Both the position numbers and the translations under genes were made by a program. The notes beneath the pieces were generated by a model. It did not search any database. It worked only from the letters and a program-made list of their open reading frames with translations, and was not told where the DNA came from. A stretch of DNA of 64,000 bases from Chinchilla lanigera (lineage: Eukaryota > Chordata > Mammalia > Rodentia > Chinchillidae). The stretch covers positions 13,634,329 to 13,698,328 of the forward strand of contig NW_004955438.1 in the NCBI RefSeq assembly GCF_000276665.1, written 5' to 3'. Numbering within the stretch: the stretch's first letter is position 1; the number at the start of each line of letters is the position of its first letter. Positions 14,761 to 26,530 of the stretch are shown here, in pieces.

Positions 14761-15539
14761 GCAAAAGGTCAATCTCCTTGTGTCCTACTACCTACCTAAA
14801 TGATTTATATGTTAGGCTTCTCTTACAGGAGAATATCTCATATGATATCTCTGGTGCTCTTAAATAGCTGGGGTTTTTTGTTTGTTTTTAAAGTTAAAAT
14901 GTTATTTATTTTAACACACCTGAATTAAGGGTGGAACGGTCAAACCACACAGTATAATATACACAGCCTATCAAAGATGCTGCCTTTCTAAAAATCATGC
15001 TGTAGAAAAGATAAAGAATGACACAACGGGGAACAGGCCTGATTTAATCAAGAAACTTTTGTGATTAATTGATTTTTAACCCTATGTAATTACAATACTC
15101 TCCAAAGGATTTGGCAATAATTTATTTTTTTTCTATTTCCAGTCTTCTAAAGTAGACATAGATTTCCTTACAATAAAGCTAATTTTAAGAGCACATTAAA
15201 TAGCTGTTTGAATGTTCAGGACACACTTCCTGGTTTCTAGACAGAGAAAATAAATTCTGTCAACTCTAAATGGCAGATAAGATACGAAGCCAGGGATCTG
15301 GGCAAAGGCAGACTGGCATCACTTCCCAAGAGGGAGCCCTTCCTGCCCCAAACTGCAACCCTCTGCCCTTCGGAGGTAGGAAGGGAGGCACTATGCTTAT
15401 CTGACCCACAGGGGTCAGACAGGAGCTGACGGCACTGTCTTGCCAGCCTCGGGACTGACGGTCACGCCTGGAAGGCCTGACAGATTCGGCAGAGTAAGCT
15501 GCCACCCCACAGCCTTGCAGACCGCCATCACCGCACCTT

Positions 15540-15645
15540 CACTCAGCACACTGTCGTCCTGCTTCACCACGAAGTTCTGCTGAAAGGGCAGCGTTATCAT
15601 CTTCACCTTACAAAAAGCACACCTTAGGGAGGCCAAGTCACAGAA
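15540..15645 (-). repeat. Possible MIR fragment
   Basis: TTATCATCTTCACCTTACAA followed by a GAGGCCAAGTCACAGAAC-type block resembles the reverse of the MIR core (ATTTTACAGATGAGG ... AAGTCACAC). An open frame runs across it on the minus strand, but it resembles no protein family I know. Confidence 0.45.
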
Positions 15646-17929
15646 CAAAGATTTGGTCCTGGGTACCCTCTACACCCTCCCCTGCCCCCAAACTGTGCAG
15701 GTATTTCACCAGTGTTTGCTGACTAACTTACATTAACAGTTACCATCAAGTGCCCACGATATCAAAGGGTTTCAGTTTCCTGTCTTGTAGAAAAATAGGT
15801 AAGAGTGTTTTTCTTAGTAATTCTTCATTCCGCTCTTGTTTGACTTACACACTATGGTGGACCACCACCGGTGTTGCCTGGTTTTCTGTTTAAAAACCAG
15901 TCATTTCCTAAGCATGATGACGAGGCTGTCCTACAGATAGACAGACAGCACTTATAACATGACTCCATTTCTCCCTGTGTACAGGGACATCCCAGACATG
16001 CACTGGACACTGCCCTGTGGACCCTGCTGGGGCTTCGACTTACGACGGGGATGGCTGCTCATAACACTATGGACAGCCAAGGTCACCCTCCAGAGCCCTG
16101 CTGAGGAACAGTGCGGACAGAGGGTTCCCTATGGGTGGGCTCATGGGGAGCCCCTCATCATCCCTGCCCCATCCACAGGGCAGGAGACAGGCCCCTCTGC
16201 ACACCAGCCCTGGTGCAGAGGCTGAGAGAGGATGCCCTGTGAAACTCTCACCCAGGTTCTGTACACCCCAAAGTTACCACATATGGCCCTACCAGGGGTT
16301 AATGCAACCAGGTACCCACCTATTTGTTTAGTCACTCAATGAACATTCCCCAGTTGTGAACATGGAGGCATGGAGCCAGCCACATGCTTGTGAGAAATAA
16401 CGCAAGGGCCTCTCAAGTGCACTGGGGCCAGGGGACCCTCAGCCCAGTATCTCTGTCGCCTGCATCAAGCCAGTTCCTCCCCCATGGGTTCCCCGTACCA
16501 CATGCACACAGAAGACAACTGAGACAGGTTATGTAAAACAATCTAAAACCACATCAGGCCCTCAGAACACTATCAGCACCAAAATGACCCCCCTCCCGCC
16601 AGCCTGCCAAGAATGCAGAATTGAGAGCACATTCGTTTCCTAGCACCCAACAACGAAGAGGACAGCAAAGGAGCATCAACCGCAAGACTTCAGCTTGAGA
16701 CCAGAGCTTGCACTGGCTACGTGAGGTGCAGGGCAGGCAGGAAAAAGCAAGGGTCCCTCCCAGCCCAGCCCCAGGCCCAGGCCCAAATGGCAGAGGTGAA
16801 CAGAACGACCTTTGACAAACAACACCTCTTCTCTCTTCTTCCTCGGACAGCCACCAAAGAGAGCGGTCTCGGTGGAAGACATGGTGTGGTCACCGCAGCC
16901 AGCAGAGCTCTCTGGGCACAGATCATCGCTGAGAAGTTTACTAAACAAAGTCCCGTATCCAGGCAGGCCCGGCTGGCCACAGAGCAGCCTCCAGTGTGCT
17001 GGGGGGAACCCGCACCTTCCTAGGAGGCAGAGCTCCGCAGGGGGTCTGATCGTGTTGTTTGGAGCAGCATCTGGGTGCTCTGTTGCTCTCCCAGAGACCA
17101 AACAGGAAATACAAAAGCAATCAAATGCTTGCAAGGTTAGGTTTATTAAAAAACATTTATTTCTTCCCTCCTCATTGAAGGGACCTACGGTTTTTAGTAA
17201 GTAGCATTAGAGAACAGAGGCCAAGAGAAATGAAATAAAAATAAGAAGGAAAGGTTGGGGAAAGAACTTAAGAATTGTACCTCGCCCCTTGCAGACCCCA
17301 GCCCACCACACCCTGGGGGGCAGGGCTAGGGAGGAGCAGGGGCAGGGGAAGGATGTCCGCCCTTACAGTCTCCCCAGGAGCACTCTGGGTAGCAAGAGTG
17401 GTTTCCAACAAGCCAGAGTCTCAGCACTTGCCTCCTTCCCTTGGTTGCTGGGGGATGTCACCAGCCTTGCGCATACTCAGCCCTCCAGGCCCTCCCAGCC
17501 AGCTGGGCACCCTCTCCCCGCAAAGTGGACTCCAGGCAGGGAGGTTACCATGGAACCAGAAAGCAGCTCCAGGACAGCCTAGACAGGGAGCAAGCGAATA
17601 CTGAGGCAGTGAAGTAGGGAACTCCATGAACCTTCAGGAGCTCTATCAGCTGCTGGCCTCACAGCCTGTGCCTCTGCTGTCACCAAAGCCTGGATCCCAG
17701 CCCTTCTTCCTCCTCAGACAGAGCTTAGCCCTGCTTCGGCTCCGGTCCACCAAGGCCTGATTCTTGGAGGCCAGATTCCTGGAGTGTGACAGTGGGAGGA
17801 AGCAGCGCCTCTGAGAGGCAGAGCCTAGTGCAAGGTCACTGGGGGTCCTCTCGAAGGGGATCGCGGGACCCAACCCCTTCTCCATCTCTTTTTTGCTCCC
17901 TGACCCTGAGGTGAACAGTTTTGCTCTGC

Positions 17930-18070
17930 CCTGGGCTCCAAGGCCTAAAGCATCAGGGACAACTGGTCATGGACTAGGACCTCCGAAACCGTGAGCCAAA
18001 ATAAACCCTTTCTCTTTGTAAGCTGCTCGCTTCAGATGCTTGTTACAGTGAAGGAAGCTGACAGACACAC
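17930..18070 (+). mobile_element. MaLR LTR 3' end (tentative)
   Basis: The block ACCGTGAGCCAAAATAAACC, followed by CTTTCTCTTTGTAAGCTGC and a CTTGTTACAGTGAAGGAAGCTGAC end, is typical of the polyadenylation region and 3' end of MaLR (MST/MLT/ORR1-type) solitary LTRs. The 5' limit of the LTR is not clear. Confidence 0.55.
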
Positions 18071-18794
18071 TTGCCTCTCTGTTCACAGATCAGAGCCCCT
18101 CCAAGCCCTGCCCAGACACTGCCTCTGGGAACTTTCCAGGCAGACCCACCCGGGCCCTCTGCATACTGTGAAGTGCACTCAAACACCACCCTGCATCCTT
18201 ACGGACTCTTCTTCCTCTCCCTGCCCCAACACAGATGGCGGCTGCCTGCACAGAGGCAGCCCCCTTCCCCAAGGTCGCTGAATGCTGGAGGCCAGGCCCA
18301 GACTGAGCTCCTCTGTGTGCCTCTGGCCAAGGGACAGCCAGCAAGATGAGGAAAGATGCCAGGGCATTCCAGTCTTCTCGTCGGGAGATCAGAAAGTGGG
18401 TGGCACAAAAAGCACGGTCCTGCACTTAGCTGGACAGGAAGGATGCCTGGGGTGCTGTGTGTGCACAGACACTTGGACCCTCAAAGTCCCTCGGTGACCA
18501 CCGTGTGAAGGACACTTAGAACCGAGGGCCAGACCACTGAGCAGCAATGATGAAGCCCCACGGCTGTCCTCCAACGCCCCAGCTATATTCACAGACAGGG
18601 CCCTGCAGAGCACAAACCCAGGATCACAGCCCTTCTGCAGGCTCCTGGAAACCTTGCATGGTCCTGAGACCCCAAGAAGTTCCCCTAGCAGAATGTTGGT
18701 GGGAGCCACTCCTTCTGCTTGGGACCAGCAGCCAATCATTCACAATTATAACCACCTGCACATATTACAGTGGTAAATACTTGCTCAACTATGG

Positions 18795-18890
18795 GACCCC
18801 CACACCATGTGTCTCGGAACAAGCACCTGCCCTCTCTGGGCTGGGTTTCTGTACCTATAAGGCTCCTTCACATCTATTCTGTATAAGTTG
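18795..18890 (+). repeat. Possible MIR fragment
   Basis: CACCTGCCCTCTCTGGGCTG followed by GGTTTCTGTACCTATAAGG fits a diverged MIR core. Low certainty. Confidence 0.4.
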
Positions 18891-19688
18891 GGTGGGACCA
18901 ACAGTTTACAAGTCTGCAAACCAGCACCTCACTTGGATACAAACCTTGGAAGGGAAAACAATGCTCTCCTGCAGTAATGCTCTCCTGCACTATGACTGCT
19001 TTATGAGTCATCACAGAAATCAATTAGCTAACACCCTGGCTTCCTGTCAGCCAAATCTCGCATGTGTGGCACTACGACAGGCCTGGCTGCTGAGAAAACA
19101 GTGCCAAAGAGCCAGAGCTGGTCTAGTTCTATGCAACAGCCTCCCTCATTTCATACACAGACGTGAGCCCTTGGTTTTCATAAGAATACTAGAATACTAT
19201 CATACTTTCATAGAATACTATCAATAAGCCACGCACATACGTTAAATGGGTGTGCAGCTGGCAGGATGGCGCAGTTTTCAGTGGGCCATCTCTAACCTGG
19301 GAGAGACACACTGCTGGCACTGGGCCGGAATGGAATCTCACTTGACCTTGATCACTGACCCTTGGCCTTTTTTTTTCCATGAGAACATATGGTTAAATAG
19401 CTATAAGGGGCCCCAGCTTAAAGGAGCATAAAGTGGGGAGAAGACAGAAAAGAGACAGAAGTGGGCCTCCAGCACTTGGGGCACTGTCCACATTGGATAC
19501 GCTGGCAGGGACAACAACAGTTTAATGATTCCTGTCCTCGTTGGAGATTCCCACGCCAGCTGGGGAGAGCGAGCAAGGTAGTGGATGCGGGGAAGTCAGT
19601 CCACTGGATGGTCCTGTACAGGTGATGCGGGCTGTGAGACAGAGGCAGGCAGAGCAGGGAGGAGGCGGGAGGGGAGGGGTGGCCACAC

Positions 19689-19701
19689 CCAGCAGGTGGC
19701 A
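19689..19701 (+). promoter_or_regulatory. CTCF-like motif
   Basis: CCAGCAGGTGGCA fits the CTCF core consensus CCASYAGRKGGCR at every position. It lies in the 12.9 kb intron, outside recognised repeats. Binding is an inference from the motif only. Confidence 0.4.
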
Positions 19702-21689
19702 GTGAGCTAGACTCCCTAGGGCTGCTCCTGGGGATGCCTGAGGGAAGAGTGCAGCAGGCAGAGGACACACAGGCCTTGGTGCTGGGGCAGGCACAGAAAA
19801 GTGAGCAATCTCAGAGGAGCAGTGCCAGGCAGCCACGCTGGAAGCTGACTGCAGGGCACAAGCAGAGCTGGCGCCCTGTGAGCAGCGAAGCAGGAGGTGG
19901 TAGTGGCCCGAAGGAGGGTGGCAGCGGGCAGAGAGGGGCTCAGGTCCTGTGCACATCCTACAGGCAGAGCCACGGCACGTGGCTGGAGGAGGAGATGTGG
20001 GGAAGAGACACAGGTAAGACTTGGCCAGCGAGACTCAGGGCACCCTACAACCTCAGCCCCGAGAAATCTATACACTGCCCCGTCCCAGCGCAGGCAAGCG
20101 CCATCCTATGGCAGTAGGAGGAAAGAGGTCAAGAGGGCCCTGCAGATCTGGGCACCCCACGGTAAGGAGGCACCACGCAGATGTCGACCCGGGGGTGTGG
20201 GGACATCAGGAAACAGCTACAAAACCACAGCCCAATCCGAAAGGACACCCAGGGGAAAGCCAAGGTACAAACCTCGGTGTTATAAAAAGGATTTTGCCTA
20301 AGAGGGGAGATACTGGGACTCGAAAAGCCAGCTGAAGCACTGCATGTGAGGTGTTCTCCTTGATTTCCACCCAGCCTTGGGAGAAGAGCGCGCTCCCCTG
20401 TCCTGACTGGTGCAGGAGGACCCCGGCCGCAGACCAACACCCAGGAGCTGTGACGTCACCCTTCTGTGAAGCAGAGGAAGGGGAACAAATGCTTGGCCTC
20501 TCAGGACCTTTTAGGGTCATGGGGTGAGGGCCTCAGGAGGTGGGTAAGAATCTAGTGGAATCTGGGACCTGGTTCCATGGGGATAATATTTACCCCAAAC
20601 ATAAAAATAACCCCAAACTGTAAAAATGCTGCAATTAACAGTGCAATGTCAGCATCTGACAAAAAGAGCACAAACCTCCCTGCCATGCACAGGAGAAGGA
20701 GGGCAGCACACACCTCCCACTTTGCCCCAGGCAACGACACCAATTAAAAAATAACTGCGATCTTTGTTTAAAAAGAAACACAAAATGCTCCACACATCTG
20801 TTTTCAGCATTTCAAACTGAAAACATTATTCTATGAACACATCTCTCTGCCTCTGGTACTCCTGACTGCATCTCGGTTGCTGATGGACGTCCCCTGCCAG
20901 CCTCTGCTCTCCAAGCCCCAGGGAGCCCGGTCAAGCCCTCCCCACCCATGCCCTGTGCACCCCGCAAGGCCAGCTCCGTCCTCTCGGCAGCTGCGGAGGC
21001 CTGGGTGAAGCTGAGTGCTATTCCGCTCCCCCTCTCACTGCCCCACTTCCCCTCGGGGCTGGGTGTGTGCACTGCGCCCTGTGCTGGCTCAGGGTCGCTG
21101 GCTGAGAACCAGCTTCCCTGTAACTCTCTCAAGCTGCAGGAGGCTGAGGGCCGCACAACTGTACGTAAGAGATGATCACAAAGCACAGTCGATGTTTGTA
21201 TTTTAAACATTTATTACAGTAAAAGACACATTACCACCCTGCCCCTCACTTCAAACACACTTATCCCTTCATTCTTGCCACTTTGTGAAGCAGCTTTGGA
21301 AGTCCTCTTTCATAGCTTCATGAGGTAAGATCAAAATATGGTGAGAGCCGCTGCCATGTGCCATCCGACAGAAAGGCAGGCTGGTAAAAATATTTCATTA
21401 TGTCCTTGTCCACTTTATTCACTGGATCTGGCATCATGTGACTTCTGGCTCTTCCCCAAAGTCAAAATGACCATGTAAGGTAAACACGTTTTGAATCAAT
21501 TCAGGACATCAAGGAAGCCCGACAGTGCAACTGAAGACACTCACGATAGCAGAGTTGCAGAAGTACTTCAGAAAGTGACAAAAAAGACGGGATAAGTTAG
21601 GTTTAAAAACAGGGGCAGGAGTTGGAAATAGATTAATGGCAAGGTTGTCTTTTACTGTAGTATTTTTTTTTAATTTCAGTGTTCATCAT

Positions 21690-21795
21690 GTGTCAATCAT
21701 ACCTCATAATTATGAAATGAAAGTGGATCGTACACTTAAAATGGGAGAAATTTAAAGTGTGCAAATTATACTTCAATGAAGCTGTTTTTAGAAAT
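21690..21795 (+). repeat. Old L1 3'-end fragment
   Basis: GTACACTTAAAATGGGAGAA and CAAATTATACTTCAATGAAG, then CTGTTTTTAG, match a widespread mammalian L1 3'-UTR block (ACACTTAAAATGG...AAATTATACCTCAATAAAG). It is old and truncated on both sides. Confidence 0.6.
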
Positions 21796-22011
21796 CAGCA
21801 CCCACTTCTCCACTGCTATGCAACTGCCTACAGTTTACCAACACCAGAGTGGTCATGCATGATACAGACAGGAGCTCAGGCTTCCAATCAGCTACCCTGT
21901 TGCGGCCAAGTGACCAGGGGTTTGTCACCCAAACCGTGGGAGCCTCTGCTTATTCATATATCCCTGCTTTACAAATGGAATGGCGCAGCCACATCCCAGA
22001 AGCACATGGTT

Positions 22012-22025
22012 GAGTGAGTGAGTGA

Positions 22026-22066
<41 letters not shown>

Positions 22067-22133
22067 CACATAGTTGGGTGGGTAGGGGTGTGTGTGTGTG
22101 TGTGTGTGTGTGAGCACATGGTTGGGTGGGTAG

Positions 22134-22174
<41 letters not shown>

Positions 22175-22206
22175 CACATGGTTGGGTGGGTAGGGGTGGG
22201 GGGGGA
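22012..22206. repeat. Compound (GTGA)n/(GT)n minisatellite
   Basis: A GAGT/GTGA run leads into a (GT)n tract. Then a 25-bp spacer beginning GAGCACATGGTTGGGTGGGT appears three times (starts at 22064, 22112 and 22172), separated by GT tracts of different lengths. The first spacer has A for G in CATAGTT. It ends in a G-rich run. The spacing of 48 then 60 bp is due only to GT number. The array is expected to be length-polymorphic. Confidence 0.95.
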
Positions 22207-22422
22207 GGGGCAGCACCGTTTTGCTGGACTGAAGTTATACAAAAGTCCCAAGGGCCCCAAATGGCCCCAGGTCCCAGGTTGGGGCTGGGATGGACTGCAT
22301 TTGGCATCTTCCACCTTTCTCTGGAGGAACCTTGAAATAAAGCCAGAAAACATGGCCTAAAGGCAGAGCTAGGGGTGTGGAGGATACACATCCAGAGTGG
22401 GGAAGTCACTCATCGCCAGGAG

Positions 22423-22434
22423 CCACCAGGTGGC
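22423..22434 (+). promoter_or_regulatory. CTCF-like motif / CAGGTG E-box
   Basis: CCACCAGGTGGC satisfies the CTCF core consensus and also contains a CAGGTG E-box (ZEB/SNAI type). It is 200 bp from the GT minisatellite. Binding is not shown by sequence alone. Confidence 0.4.
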
Positions 22435-23622
22435 CCAAGTGCACACAGCAGGGACTCAGCGCCAGGCAGTGAGTGCTCAGGGCCCAGCACAAGAAAGGCC
22501 AGCAGGAGGCCAAGGGCACCTCCTTCTTGGGCTCACACAAACAAAAGGCAGACACATGGCGGGCTGGAGCCCAGAGAGAGCACCCTTCACAAGAAAGCTG
22601 CTGCTGGGCCTCCCTGGAAGTGGCACCAAGGGAGAAGCAATCCTTGTGTTGTGTTCTTGGCTGGTCACTTAAGGTACTTTTCCTCCCTCTCAAGACATCT
22701 TGGCTACTGCTACTGTCACAGACAAAGGACAGCCAGACTCCTGTGAGACCAGGGTGAGAAGATGCCAACAGGAGGAAGCTTCAGTCCCTTCCCTAAAACC
22801 CTCGGGATAATATTTGGGATCCCTGGTCTCGTCTACCCCATAGGTGTGGGTTTTCTGTCTCCCCTGACACCTTACCTATCACAGGGGTCCCAGACCCAGA
22901 GTTCCAAAATGCTAATGAGGACTCCCCCGGAACGAAGGGAGACCCAGTCAGAGGGTAGGTCTGCCCACAGCCTAAGCGTGTATGTCGTGAGTCCCGGCTG
23001 CCCAGGGAAGGGGGCCAAGCCGCCACCCTCTTTCAGTCACCAAGGAGTGCCCTACAGGTACAAACTAAGCTAACTTTCTGGAAACTTACAGGAGGACCTT
23101 TCGCTTTCAAATGGACACTGAACATCGCACACCAAGGGGACTTACAGCCCTTGGTGCTCAGAGTCCAGCAGGGGATAAGACAGATGAATGACGGGATCCT
23201 AGAGGTCCCTCATGGAGCAGGAGAGAGGTGCCTCAAGACCCCCAAGACGCACTTATTTCCGGCATAAGGAGTCACACTCCATCACCGTGGAATCTGATTA
23301 CACATTTACTGAGGGGCCAAGATGCCGGAGAGGCCACCGCAGCCTCACACACCTAAACCCACGCCTGCCTGGGACGAAGCAGTGGCCTCCCCTGCCTCTA
23401 CGTGCACATCTGACCAGCTGGGACAGAGTCATGCTTACGGAATAAACGTGCTCTTGGCTTAATGCCTCAGGGCAATAAACACGTTCTTAAAATCTCACCC
23501 AAACCATCAGGTGTTTTCACCGTGCAGCTCCAAGCCGACAGCCAGAGCTCGGTGGCTAACAGCTGTCCAAAGCCAATGGCACTGCCCGGGCGCTATAGGG
23601 GGCCAGAGGGCCTTTCACTCAC

Positions 23623-23692
23623 CAGACAGTGGGTCTTTGCCAATCATCAAAACATTGGGCAAATTCATTACGATCAGCTGCTGGAGAACTTC
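23623..23692 (-). CDS. CCDC88C: CCDC88C coding exon (HOOK domain, residues ~91-113)
   Basis: The exon reads EVLQQLIVMNLPNVLMIG followed by KDPLS and one base (G) of a split Gly codon. It lies in the middle of the N-terminal HOOK-type domain, a helical fold that in Hook and CCDC88 proteins couples to dynein light intermediate chain. The acceptor is ...ctctgtag just above 23692 and the donor is gtgagt at 23622-23617. It ends in phase 1, and the next exon begins GG to complete the Gly. It is the most 5' coding exon in the window. Numbered by the human protein it should be exon 3. Exons 1-2 (N-terminal ~90 residues) were not found in the 40 kb upstream. By memory of the human protein the Lys before DPLS is Arg there, a conservative difference. 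Confidence 0.95.
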
Positions 23693-23734
23693 CTACAGAG
23701 ACAAAGGGGGGAAAATACCATTAAGAACAGGAAC

Positions 23735-23935
23735 CCAAAATAAAGAACAATTAAGTAAATTACAGTCAGTCAAGTCACTGGAGGAGTGTGCAGGCACTAA
23801 ACGGTAACTACAAAGATACGAGGTAGCAGGCAGGACTATGAAGATATAAAAGTAAGTGAAAAATCAAAGTCTAATCGTACTTCCGCCTTGATCCTTCTCA
23901 AGTAAAAATTACGCCTGCATATGTACAGAGACAAA
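23735..23935 (+). repeat. Old L1 3'-UTR fragment
   Basis: ACAATTAAGTAAATTACAGT, then a gap, GCAGGCACTAAACGGTAACT, GACTATGAAGATATAAAAGT and AAGTGAAAAATCAAAGTC follow the order of the L1 3' block that reads 'cattaaaaatgatg ... aaaatgtt ... aagtgaaaaaagc'. A longer relative lies at 60080-60470. Confidence 0.6.
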
Positions 23936-24026
23936 AAAAAAAAGACGAATGACGGTCCAAGGTGTTTTTAAAAGACACCCTTCATTGTTTTATTGTATGG
24001 CTTGTACAATTAAAATAGGGAACAAA

Positions 24027-24135
24027 GGGCCAGGGATACAGCTCAGCGGTACAAAAGCCTGCCTGGCAAGCGCAAGGTTCTGAGTTCGAGTCCTAGTACC
24101 CCCAAAAAAACAAACAAACAAACAAACAAACAAAT
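24027..24135 (+). repeat. ID SINE with target-site duplication
   Basis: tRNA-like body: ACAGCTCAGCGGTACAAAAG, CTGCCTGGCAAGCGCAAGG and a GTTCGAGTCC B box, with a (CAAA)n tail. The 15-bp direct repeat AAAATAGGGAACAAA flanks it at 24012-24026 and 24136-24150. The perfect flanking repeat marks an intact, fairly young insertion. Confidence 0.95.
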
Positions 24136-24339
24136 AAAATAGGGAACAAAAACTAGACAGGTTCCCAGGCCTTTACAACCTGATGATTCAGAATCTAAGC
24201 GCTAAGCTGGTCTCTGATACAAGTTCTAAATATGGAGCCTTCTGCCACTACTAGCAGAGACTTCCTGGGACAGGGGCACATCTGAGCCAGTAATGGAAAG
24301 GCCAGGAGGGCCACCCATCACGATCTCTTGTCTGGGCAT

Positions 24340-24538
24340 CTTTTTTTTTTTTTTGGTCATACTAAAGATTGAACCCAGGGCTTTCATAATAAGCTATGTC
24401 CCCAGACCTTTTCGTTTCCTTCTACTTGAGACAGGGGCTCGCAAAGTCACTAAGTTGCCTGGCTGGGCTTGAATTTAAGTCTTCCTGCTCATCCACCTAG
24501 AGCGCTGGGATTACAGGTGTGCACCCCCACACCTGGCT
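24340..24538 (-). repeat. B1-dID dimeric SINE
   Basis: On the plus strand: poly-T, a diverged dID arm (ACTAAAGATTGAACCCAGGG), then a B1 arm without internal duplication (GAGACAGGGGCTCGCAAAGT ... GCGCTGGGATTACAGGTGTG) ending CACCTGGC. Complete but diverged. Confidence 0.88.
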
Positions 24539-25561
24539 CTCCATGGTGGGCAGAGGAACAACCCACAACCTGCATCTTCCAGCCCATTTCTGCATCTTCC
24601 AGCCCAGGCCTCTCTTGTTTGTCAAGATCTGCTTTGCTTCACAAATCAGAAGTTTAAGGTCCAATTCTACAGAAGACCAAGAAAGGTGTAGACTCCCTAA
24701 CTGCTTTAAAGGTGGTCCCTACAGAAATTCTTCACCAAGAAAGCTCCTTTTGTGTCTTTTATAAGTGCTTCCTTGGAGAAGCAGCTTGTCAGGAGTTGAA
24801 CAAGGCACGACATGGGGAAGCTCTGTGTTCAGCAGCCTAAACAGGGGTCATTACACACTGGCTAATCCCACAGGGCCCAGCAGAACATCTCAGAGCCACC
24901 TCGGAGCCATGAACTAAGAGAGGGAGAGGCCAGACCTAAAGGACACACAGTGACTTCACCCTCCCTCCCTGCCTTCTACGGCTCCTGTCCACGCAGGAAA
25001 TCGGGGTGGGGAGAAGATGCTACACCACGAGGTGTACCCAATCCTGAACACACAGCCCCACTACACATGCCGGAGACTGCCTTCCTCCAGCACCCAGGGC
25101 CATGTCACCACCTCCACCGTGGCTAACATCTTCTCAAGCATGTGCCAGGTACTAAGTCCCAACAAGGCAGCAGAGAAATACAAGCTGCACGACAGCCTCA
25201 GCTGTCCCTCAGGCTCAGAGGTCAACGTAAAAACTGTCTCCTGGTCACCAAAGAATTCCACAGTCTCAAATCCTCCCACAAACTGGGCAGAATGTACCTC
25301 ATGCTTCCCTGCTAACTCAGGCAGGGGGAAAGCGTCTGCCCATTCTGTCACACAGTACCCTCCCTGCCTCGACATGAGGGTCCAGGGCCCAGGCTACCCT
25401 GGCAGACAGCCACGGTCACCTTTACCGACCACCAGCAGCGCCTCTCCAAATCCTAGCTGCTGGTCTTCTGCCACTGTCCAAGTCTCTGAGACCCAGTCCT
25501 CCATCAGGGCATAAATGAGATACCTATGGGCCGTCAGCTTTTATGTGTGTGTGCTTGAAAT

Positions 25562-25706
25562 AATCTTTTTGTTTTGTTTTGTTTGTGTTTTGTGGCAGGG
25601 TCTACGTAGTGTAGGCTGGCCTTGAAATCACTTAGGTAGCCCAGGCTGGCCTCAAATGTGAGTGATCCTCCTGTCTCAGCCTCCTGAGTGCTGAGATTAC
25701 AGGCAA
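25562..25706 (-). repeat. B1 SINE (internally duplicated), 5' truncated
   Basis: T-rich tail (TTTTGTTTTGTTTTG), GGCAGGGTCTACGTAGTGTA, two CAGGCTGGCC-type units, then GATCCTCCTGTCTCAGCCTC and GCTGAGATTACAGGC. It breaks off before the 7SL head. Confidence 0.88.
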
Positions 25707-26009
25707 TATAATCTTGAAGTTCTCTCCAAAGTATCACTAGAAAGTGTAGAAAATCTATGTATTCTCCTTCCAAAATAGGAAGTTTAGTTTTTCATTTAGT
25801 CAGTCCTTTCTAATTTTCCCGAAAGAAACATGTCATCTGTGCAATTAAGAAATAATGTTTCATGAACAGACTTTTAAAAAATTTTCTTCCTTTCAAAACA
25901 CCGGAGGTCTCCCAAGACCTAATTCTATGGACAAAAAAATGCCTGAGTCATTAACTAGCTCCCCTACAGGACAGTAAGAAGAATTCCCACCAAAGCAGGC
26001 TCAGGGGCC

Positions 26010-26255
26010 AGTGTTGTCCAATAATGAATAACTCCAGACACATTAATGTCAACTTTTCTTTAAAAAAAATTAAATGAAGTGGGAGAAAGTATTCTAATAA
26101 CATACTTTAATGAAGGTACTATATTTAAAATACTTATTTCAACCCACAATATAAACATTTTTACATTGTTATCAGATATTTCACATTCTTTTTCATGCTG
26201 TCTCTAAACTCCAGTGTATATTTTACACTTACAGCACATCTTAACGTGGATGCTG
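26010..26255 (+). mobile_element. DNA-transposon-like remnant (tentative)
   Basis: AGTGTTGTCCAATAATGAAT at the left, an A/T-rich middle, then TCAGATATTTCACATTCTTT and GTGTATATTTTACACTTACA with CAGCACATCT. The last blocks match a common mammalian non-autonomous DNA transposon that ends CACATGTGGCTAGTGGC, an end missing here. The family name is not certain. Confidence 0.5.
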
Positions 26256-26325
26256 AATTTTCCCTGGAAATACTTAACCTATATGATTTATGAACTGTAC
26301 AGCTGAAAAAGTAGATTCCAAACAG

Positions 26326-26530
26326 GTGTGATGGACCATTCTTAAATCTCAGCTACTTGGGAGGCTGAGGCAGGAGGATCACAACTTCAAAGGCCAGCCC
26401 GGGCAACTTAGCAACACAGGTTCAAAGTTCTAAGGGAGTAGGGCCAGAGATGTAGCTCAGGGGTAGAGCAACTGTCTACCATGCACCAAGCCCTGGATTT
26501 AATCCCCTGCATAGAAAAAAAAAAACATTT
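26326..26530 (+). repeat. B1-dID dimeric SINE
   Basis: B1 arm (CTCAGCTACTTGGGAGGCTG, AGGCAGGAGGATCACAACTT, GGCCAGCCCGGGCAACTTAG) joined through an A/G-rich linker to a dID arm (AGAGATGTAGCTCAGGGGTA ... CCCTGGATTTAATCCCCTGC) and a poly-A tail at 26514-26525. Complete dimer. Confidence 0.93.

Noticed and set aside
15415..15648. Minus-strand frame that at first looked like a possible exon or pseudogene
   Set aside because: It overlaps a MIR-like core and matches no part of CCDC88C or another family I know.
18547..19227. 226-residue plus-strand open frame
   Set aside because: No domain or family resemblance, no splice context, and it crosses a MIR-like patch. A chance frame.
22012..22206. CRISPR-like array (spaced repeats)
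   Set aside because: The spaced 25-bp unit with GT 'spacers' is a eukaryotic compound minisatellite.
21925..22409. His/Thr-repeat frames on minus
   Set aside because: Translation of the GT minisatellite; not protein coding.
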